Assembly (NCBI GenBank): GCA_028571685.1
Contig: CM053141.1
Location: 73,703,833-73,767,832 of the forward strand
Source of the DNA: Heterohyrax brucei
Lineage: Eukaryota > Chordata > Mammalia > Hyracoidea > Procaviidae
Length of the DNA stretch: 64,000 bases
Direction: 5' to 3'
The notes beneath the pieces were generated by a model. That model saw nothing but the letters and a program-made list of their open reading frames with translations. It was not told where the DNA came from and searched no databases. Within the stretch, counting starts at the first letter, position 1. Every line of letters starts with the position of its first letter. The translations under genes and the position numbers were made by a program. Below, in pieces: positions 59,701 to 64,000 of the stretch.

Positions 59701-62700
59701 AGTTAGAAGCTGCTGGATTCATCAACCCTTACAGCCAGCAAGTAAGAGTCCTGTTCCCTGACCTGCCAGTCCTGGGTTCACCAGCCCCTGCAGCTCCGTG
59801 AGTTAGCACACACCTCACAGTCTCGCCCACCAGCTTGAGATGCTGACCTACACAGCCAGTGATCTAGAACTCTAGTCTCTGACCTGTCCATCTTGGGTTT
59901 ACCAGCTCCCACAACCATGTGAGGCTTATGCCAGGACTTGGGATGTTCAGCTTCTACAATTACGTGAGCTGTTTCCTTTATATGAATCTTTCCTTGTACA
60001 TATACGTATTACTGGGTTTGCTTTCCTGGAAAACCCAGCCTAAGACAATTTGGTACTGAGGGAGTGGGATGCTGCCCTAACAAATATCTAATTGGTGGAG
60101 CTAGGCTTGCGTGCTAACTCACAGAGCCAGAGAGTTGAGTGTCCATGTGCAGGAAGATTCCTGGTAGAGTGGGGTGCCTTCAGGCACTTGGATCAGTGGA
60201 GCTACAGAGCTTTGGAACACTCTCCCCTACAATGCAGATGCGGGCCTAAGGCCCAGGCCATGAGGACATAGTAACCAGAAGCTAAAAAGACAAACAGCAT
60301 GAGAAGCTGAGCTGCCTCCATCTCAAAAAGGTATGGACATGACCTTGGGGGTTTGAAAGAGTGGAGCCTTGACTTTTTGTGTTTATAAGGGTGGAATCAC
60401 CACTCTGTTGGGCTTTAGGGGGCACCTAAAGCCAAGGAGGCAGAGTTGCTGTCCAAGTGCCTAGAAGACAGAGTTGTAGCACAGGGCCGGGGCTCTCCAC
60501 TCAGAATCCAGAATGTGTGGTCAATACCTAGAGTCTGGAGGGTAAGTCTCATGTGTAAATTGTGTCAGAAAGCAGAGGATTATATTCAAAGCTTTGAGAA
60601 ATAATGCAATGTGTTTTTCTGACTTATTTGTTGCCTGTTTTGCCTTCCTTCTCCATCTGTAACAGAATGTCTAACTTGTGCCTGTTCTGCCATTGTACCT
60701 TTGAAAGCAGACAGCTTCTATTCTCAGTTTCAGAGATGTAGAGAAATTTTTGAATATTAAACTTAAAACTGATTAAAGAATTTTGCTATCATATGGGATG
60801 AACATGTCTTTTGCTATGACTTTTGCTATGACAGGATGAATGTGTTGGATATTTCAAAGATGTGATTTTTGAGGGGGTCAAAGAGTAGAATGTCATGGAT
60901 TGAATTATGTCCCTCCAAAAATATGTGTAGTTGTTTGGCTGGGTCAGGATTCCTTGTATTCTCTGATTGCTCTCCATTTTATGATTTTCTTACACTGTAA
61001 ATCCTTATCTCTGACTGTAGTTAACAGAGTGGATTATGTTAGAGAGAATGAGGGTGAGAATGTAAATCCCTTCTTAAGGGCACCTACTCACTCCACTGTA
61101 AAGGGAGTTTCCCTGGAATATGGCTTGCACCATCCTTTATTCTTCTATCTTATAAAGAGATAAAAGGAAAAGGAAGCAATCAGAAAATTGGGAACCTCAC
61201 ACCATAAAAAAAACAGTACTGGGAGTAGAACGAGTCCTTCAGACCAGAGGTTCCTGCACCAAGATGCTCCCTGACCAAAGACTGATACAACACAAGGACT
61301 TTCCTCCAGAGCTAACAGAAGGAAAGCCTTCCCCTGGAACAGACACTCTGAATTTGGACTTGCAGCCTACCAGACTGTGCTAAGAATAAACTTTCCTTTG
61401 TTAAAAGCATCTACTCGGTGGTATTTCTGTTAGAGCAGCACCAGATGACTAAAACACTAGTGATCAACCCAACACCACAAGAGCATGAGACCAGAACCAG
61501 ACAGCACCCGGCCTCCACCAATGACTGCCCTGACAGGCAGCACAACATAGAGTCCCTGATGTAGAGGGAGAAAAACAGACAAGCAGAACTAGAATTCTAT
61601 TAAAAGACCACACTTGATGGTCTGTAGACCGCAGAGTCTCCTGAGGACATGGCCACTGAACTTAAGTCTGCTAATCCAGAGTTGACACCAGTACTGAAAC
61701 CAATTCTTTTGACAAATATTGGTCTGGACTGTAACACAGAGTGATGCTGGTGAAGAATGTGTTTCTTGACTTAAATATATACCTGAGGCTATTGGAGCAA
61801 CTCCTGTCCGGCGAAGAGATGGGCAGGTAGAGGGGGACAGGAGCTGGTTGAATGGACACAGGAAGTACAGAGTGGAAAGGAGGAGTGTGCTGTCACAGGA
61901 CAGCTGCTACAGTTGCATGTGTAGGGGGAGTTTCATATGACAAATTGACTTGGATTGTACACTTTCACTTAAAGAACAATAAAATATTAAAAAATAATAA
62001 TAGCCAGGGATCTACCTAAACATCTTGGTAAGGGAGCAAATCAACACCAGAAGTCTTCTGATGTGATGCACTGAGAAGACATCATTGCTTCAGTGATACT
62101 CCTACCGGAAATGCGTAACCTGAACTTAATGTGAAAACACCAGGCATAAACCCAGTTTGCGGGACACTATATAGTAATCAACCTGTGCTACTCAAAAACG
62201 CCAAGGTTGTTAAAGATTAAAAAAAGGCTAAGGAATTGTTTCAGATTAAAGGAAATTCAAGTTTAAACATAACAGCCAAATGCAATGTGAATCCTGAAAC
62301 AGGAGCTATATTTTTTCCTCTCTTTTGAGAGAAAACTGGCCAAATCTGAATAAGGTCTGTAAATTATAGTATTGTGTCAGTGTTAATGTCTTGATTCTGA
62401 TAATTAGAATATGGTTAAGAAAGGGAACATCTGTTTTGTTTTTAATATAAACAAGTAGTTTAAGGAACCAAAAACCTGTTGCTGTCCAAATCTGACTCAG
62501 AGCAACCTTACAGAACAGAGCAGAACTGCCCCATAGTGTTTCCAAGGAGCAGCTGGTGGATCCCAGCTGCCAACCTTTTGGTTAGTAGTAAAACTCTTCA
62601 TCACTATGCCACCAGGGTCTACTTAGGTTAAGGAAGTCTTACACATGCAACTTGAAAATAGTTCAGAAAAAAAATATATACCTCTTCTTGAGATACAGAC

Positions 62701-63302
62701 ACAGAATGAGAGAAAAAATAATAAGGCAAATATGGCAAGAAATTAAAATATGATTGCAGGTAAAGATTTACAGGAATTCTTTGTACCAATTCAGCAATCT
62801 TTTTGTGAGCCTTAATTATTTCAAAATAAAAAGTTAAAATAAATTAAAAACTTATGTTTTTAATTACCTATTAAAATGTCAAATCAATTTCTCAATGATT
62901 GACTTTATAAGTAACTGTTATAGTTCCAGGTTATTAAATAAATTCAAGCTGATAAAAAGAACAGCTCAAAAGATGTTGTTTGAAGAAATAGTTCCAATGC
63001 TAAGATAATTAAGGTTTGGCTCATACAGTTTATTTTAAAATATAGTTACATACTGTATTTGAAAAAAGAAACATGAAAATTAACACAGAAACACACAGAT
63101 AAGCAATAAGAGTTTTACAGTATTTATGGTAAGCACAGAGAAGAATTCTAACCTGCAGTTAAATTACGTACATTTTAAAAATTTCCAAATAGAAAATATG
63201 GAGAAAAATATACAACCTGTCATACTTTTGGATCCATGATTCCTCTATATTTTTAAATCTATTCTGATCAGATTCTATTTCCCACTGCAAGGCATTTATT
63301 TC
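47450..63302 (-). CDS. CCDC125: CCDC125, C-terminal seven coding exons
   Basis: Exons on the reverse strand, 5' to 3': 63302-63217, 59180-59098, 56835-56717, 53711-53604, 52481-52307, 48560-48430, 47758-47450 (stop TGA 47452-47450). They join in frame to about 336 residues, roughly the last two thirds of the 511-residue human protein. Signatures: [76 protein letters not shown] and C-terminal [10 protein letters not shown]. The first three exons and the fifth are heptad-rich coiled coil; a cysteine/glycine-rich segment separates them. The family protein (also called Kenae) is cytoplasmic, enriched in immune tissue, and reported to lower RAC1/CDC42 activity and cell motility; its mechanism is not established. 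Earlier exons lie beyond 64000. No inactivating break seen. Confidence 0.95.
47759..48429 (-). other. CCDC125: CCDC125 last intron
   Basis: 671 bp. One AfroSINE (48021-48175, antisense to +: 'GGCGCCATCAAGTTGATTTT', 'AACAGAGTAGAACTGTCCCC'). Otherwise AT-rich with nothing recognised. Confidence 0.6.
48430..48560 (-). CDS. CCDC125: CCDC125 exon
   Basis: 131 bp: completes Gly, then [20 protein letters not shown] and [10 protein letters not shown] to FKMLIDL. Acceptor ATTTTAG, donor GTGCGT. Confidence 0.94.
49285..49457 (+). repeat. AfroSINE
   Basis: 'GGAGCTCTGGTGGTGCAGTG', 'AAGGTCAGCAGTTGGAATCC', 'CTGAGTCAGAACTCAGCCAA'. Confidence 0.83.
49926..50049 (-). repeat. AfroSINE (short)
   Basis: 'ACCCACTGCTGCTGAATTTA', 'CAGACAGAGTAGAACTGCTG', 'TTTTGGTTAGCAGCCAGACT'. 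Confidence 0.78.
50251..50462 (+). repeat. AfroSINE, long form
   Basis: 'CTTCTAGCCAAAGGGTTAAT', 'GTGCTTCTGAAAGGTCACAG', 'GGGGTCGCCATGAGTCAGGA'. Retains the long middle segment. Confidence 0.8.
51753..51772 (-). promoter_or_regulatory. G-quadruplex motif on CCDC125 sense strand
   Basis: + strand reads CCCC-A-CCCC-A-CCCCC-A-CCCC, giving four G-runs with 1-nt T loops on the reverse strand, the CCDC125 transcript strand. It lies between coding exons 52481-52307 and 48560-48430. Confidence 0.7.
51817..52018 (+). repeat. AfroSINE, long form
   Basis: 'CTGGGCAGCACACATGGTTA', 'AACCAAAAGGCTGGCAGTTT', 'CCAGGAGTCAGAATCAACTC'. Confidence 0.82.
52307..52481 (-). CDS. CCDC125: CCDC125 exon
   Basis: 175 bp: [20 protein letters not shown], then [20 protein letters not shown] and [18 protein letters not shown] plus one base. 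Acceptor AAAACAG, donor GTAACT. Confidence 0.94.
52482..53603 (-). other. CCDC125: CCDC125 intron, 1.1 kb
   Basis: Includes a MIR element at about 53035-53255 ('CAACCTTCTAAGGTAGTCAC', 'TTGTCCAAAATCAGGAAGCT'). Nothing else recognised. Confidence 0.55.
53604..53711 (-). CDS. CCDC125: CCDC125 exon with cysteine-rich segment
   Basis: 108 bp, 36 codons: [20 protein letters not shown] then [16 protein letters not shown]. Five cysteines within 13 residues between coiled coils. Acceptor TTTAAAG, donor GTACTG. Confidence 0.94.
54034..54391 (-). mobile_element. Internally deleted mariner-like element
   Basis: The reverse strand encodes a mariner transposase catalytic region: [20 protein letters not shown] then APSDF, with [16 protein letters not shown] after a stop. 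Flanking inverted terminal repeats AAGTCCACAAACTTAACT (54040-54057) and AGTTAAGTTCGTGAACTT (54370-54387) match at 16 of 18 positions. About 350 bp against about 1.3 kb for a full mariner, so it is a deletion derivative. Confidence 0.72.
54395..54755 (+). mobile_element. Mariner-like element, 3' part, opposite orientation
   Basis: The + strand encodes the transposase C-terminus ([35 protein letters not shown]), then the same 3' non-coding region and terminal repeat (AGTTAAGCTCATGGACTT, 54736-54753) as the neighbour. A foreign 167-bp block splits it at about 54530-54698. Confidence 0.7.
54530..54698 (+). repeat. Templated copy of 55364-55530
   Basis: Copies the MIR/L1 junction sequence found 834 bp downstream, starting ATTATAATAGTACCACCTCA and ending ..CCAGTGACAGC. 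The differences are a few substitutions and a T-run longer by two. It is flanked by a duplicated target (54501-54530 and 54691-54720, one mismatch in 30). Confidence 0.8.
55195..55437 (+). repeat. MIR
   Basis: 'GTGACCCTGGACAAGTCACT', TAACCTCTCTGTGCCT and 'TTGTAAAACAGGGATTATAA' are the MIR core and 3' part in order. Confidence 0.8.
55438..55797 (-). repeat. L1 3' UTR (antisense)
   Basis: 'GTGATTAAATGAAAGTATAC', 'GCTCTCCTTGTCCAGTGACA', 'AGTAAGAGGCCCGTAGGACA' follow the same order as 57740-58090. Confidence 0.6.
55798..55936 (+). repeat. AfroSINE
   Basis: 'AAGGAGCCCTGGTGGTGTAG', 'GCTACTCCTTGGAAACTCTA', TCAGAATCAACTCAATGG. Confidence 0.85.
56336..56467 (-). repeat. AfroSINE
   Basis: 'CGAACACCTGCTGCTGTGGA' region, 'GTAGAACTGCCCCAAGGGGT', 'GCCACCAGGGCTCC'. 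Confidence 0.83.
56717..56835 (-). CDS. CCDC125: CCDC125 exon
   Basis: 119 bp: [20 protein letters not shown] then [20 protein letters not shown]. Acceptor TTCCTAG, donor GTGAGC. Ends the first coiled-coil block. Confidence 0.93.
56836..59097 (-). other. CCDC125: CCDC125 intron, 2.3 kb
   Basis: G-rich stretch at 57286-57320, AfroSINE 57476-57596 (+, 'CTTGTGGTGTAGTGGTCAAG', 'AATTGGAATGGACTCAACAG'), and antisense L1 3' UTR 57740-58720. 56840-57280 and 58730-59090 hold nothing recognised. Confidence 0.6.
57740..58720 (-). repeat. L1 3' UTR (antisense), near full
   Basis: 'TTTACATGCCCACCTATATG', 'GGCCGGGCACCATCCAGTTC', 'GCAGCTTTTAAGACCCCAGA' and 'CCCTTGCAGCCGTCAAAGAG' follow the same order as 27675-28490. 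This is the longest copy of this UTR in the window. Confidence 0.65.
59098..59180 (-). CDS. CCDC125: CCDC125 exon
   Basis: 83 bp: completes Arg, then [20 protein letters not shown] and TLKYENT; coiled-coil heptads. Acceptor TTCCCCAG, donor GTAAGT. Confidence 0.93.
59510..61455 (+). mobile_element. ERVL/MaLR-like LTR element, non-coding relic
   Basis: Left LTR-like block at about 59517-60050 begins TGTGATGGTGAAGACTGTGT and ends ..CCTAAGACA. It is followed by 'TTTGGTACTGAGGGAGTGGG', the usual MaLR internal start. Non-coding internal sequence runs to about 60890. A right LTR-like block at about 60893-61455 begins TGTCATGGATTGAATTATGT, carries AATAAA near 61385 and ends ..GACTAAAACA. No gag, pol or env reading frame survives. 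The two LTR-like blocks differ in sequence, so they may belong to different subfamilies. Confidence 0.55.
61460..61990 (+). repeat. L1 3' UTR and tail (sense)
   Basis: 'GGTTGAATGGACACAGGAAG', 'GGAGTGTGCTGTCACAGGAC', and the ending AAAGAACAATAAAATATTAA with A-rich tail, parallel to 26780-26965. Confidence 0.6.
62468..62619 (-). repeat. AfroSINE
   Basis: 'CAAAAACCTGTTGCTGTCCA', 'CAGAGCAGAACTGCCCCATA', 'TGCCACCAGGGTC'. Confidence 0.85.
63217..63302 (-). CDS. CCDC125: CCDC125 exon (first in window)
   Basis: 86 bp: [20 protein letters not shown] then ESWIQKYD plus two bases of Arg. Acceptor CTATAG; the donor is GTTGTA, weak because +3 is T. Phase joins the next exon (AG + A). Confidence 0.9.
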
Positions 63303-64000
63303 CTATAGAAAGAAAATAGCATTTTCATAGAAAATTACTGTTAACAACTCACTTCAGGACATAATTCATAGCTGAAATAAATCACTGAATGATTTCACAG
63401 AAATTCTTTAAAATATTTAATTCTCGCTCAAAAATCTATTACAATTGGAAGCTTATATAACAGACCCCTTTAGCACTCAAAAAAGGTCTGCCAAAGCTTA
63501 CTTAACACAGAACAAAATTTAAGTTGTTTAACTTCAGAATCTGCTAGATCGAACTGGGATTTCTCAAGACCATGACTGCTCCCTCGAGCCCCTTGGACTA
63601 CCCAGGGTATCCCCTCAAGAGAAAGTGCACCAGGCACAGACACATGACTAAGATAATTCCTAATAACCTTTTTAGTGGTTGTCATGGTGAAGGTGAAGAA
63701 GCAGCAGACTCTCTGCCACGCAAGAAGAGAGATTAAAAAAAGAAGAAGAAATAGGGACCAGGAAGTAACAGTCTGTCAAATCTCCTACTACCTTGATACA
63801 GGAAACAAACAAAATCTTAATTCTTTCTGATCATATATCAATCTGTTTTGGGCTGTAAGTGCCAAAAAGGAAGTGACGATGTGAAGTTGAAGCACACCTA
63901 GCAAAACCTAGCAAAACCCACTGCCAAAACCAAACCCAGTGCCACTAAGCAGAACTGTTCCGCAGAGTTTCCAAGAAGCAACTGGCAGATCTGAACTCTC
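63303..64000 (-). other. CCDC125: CCDC125 intron, 5' side continues past window
   Basis: About 700 bp upstream of the first exon in the window. No further coding exon is recognisable. The last 100 bases (about 63900-64000) begin an antisense AfroSINE ('CCAAACCCAGTGCCACTAAG', 'CGCAGAGTTTCCAAGAAGCA') cut by the window edge. Confidence 0.6.

Larger units (their letters stand above)
59181..63216 (-). other. CCDC125: CCDC125 intron, 4.0 kb
   Basis: Contains an ERVL/MaLR-like LTR element (59510-61455), a sense L1 3' end (61460-61990) and an AfroSINE (62468-62619). 62000-62460 and 62630-63210 are AT-rich with nothing recognised. Confidence 0.6.

Noticed and set aside
59378..59801. Two + frames of about 100 codons
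   Set aside because: They fall at the start of the LTR-like element and have serine/cysteine-rich composition without a domain.

Overview
The window is nuclear DNA of a placental mammal. Intron-rich genes with canonical GT-AG splice sites are embedded in LINEs, SINEs, LTR elements and DNA-transposon relics. The dominant short repeat is a tRNA-derived SINE whose 3' part reads 'GTGAGTCAGAATCGACTCGACGG-like'; I recognise it as AfroSINE. RTE-type LINEs are also present, three of them clear. Together they point to an afrotherian, most likely a paenungulate (elephant, manatee or hyrax). The sequence alone does not decide the species.

Three protein-coding genes are present, in the order known from human 5q13.2. 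(1) MRPS36/KGD4, + strand: exons 2 to 4 (55-118, 1630-1817, 7564-7581); exon 1 lies left of the window. It encodes the small adaptor of the mitochondrial 2-oxoglutarate dehydrogenase complex. (2) CDK7, + strand, complete: 12 coding exons from 12908 to 39312, joining to 1041 nt (346 codons plus stop), with an intact kinase core and a GC-rich promoter just upstream. (3) CCDC125, - strand: the last seven coding exons from 63302 down to 47450, about 336 C-terminal residues; earlier exons lie right of the window. CDK7 and CCDC125 are convergent, with about 8 kb between their stop codons.

Layout: 1-8.5 kb, MRPS36 3' half, with an RTE LINE and a hAT (Arthur-like) element in the last intron. 8.5-12.6 kb, repeat-filled intergenic DNA. 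12.6-13.0 kb, CDK7 promoter and exon 1. 13-39.5 kb, CDK7 with L1, RTE and AfroSINE copies in its introns. 39.5-47.4 kb, a convergent intergenic spacer with a dense run of same-orientation AfroSINEs. 47.4-64 kb, CCDC125 introns carrying two opposed mariner relics, a local templated duplication and an ERVL/MaLR-like LTR element.

The genes are not an operon. CDK7 (CDK-activating kinase and TFIIH), MRPS36 (mitochondrial metabolism) and CCDC125 (coiled-coil motility regulator) are separate neighbours kept together by mammalian synteny. I found no sign of a new gene system. The unusual content is in the repeats and local rearrangements: the mariner pair, a 167-bp templated copy, a perfect 14-bp-arm hairpin at a hAT terminus, and two strong G-quadruplex motifs. 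No tRNA or rRNA gene or CRISPR array was seen.
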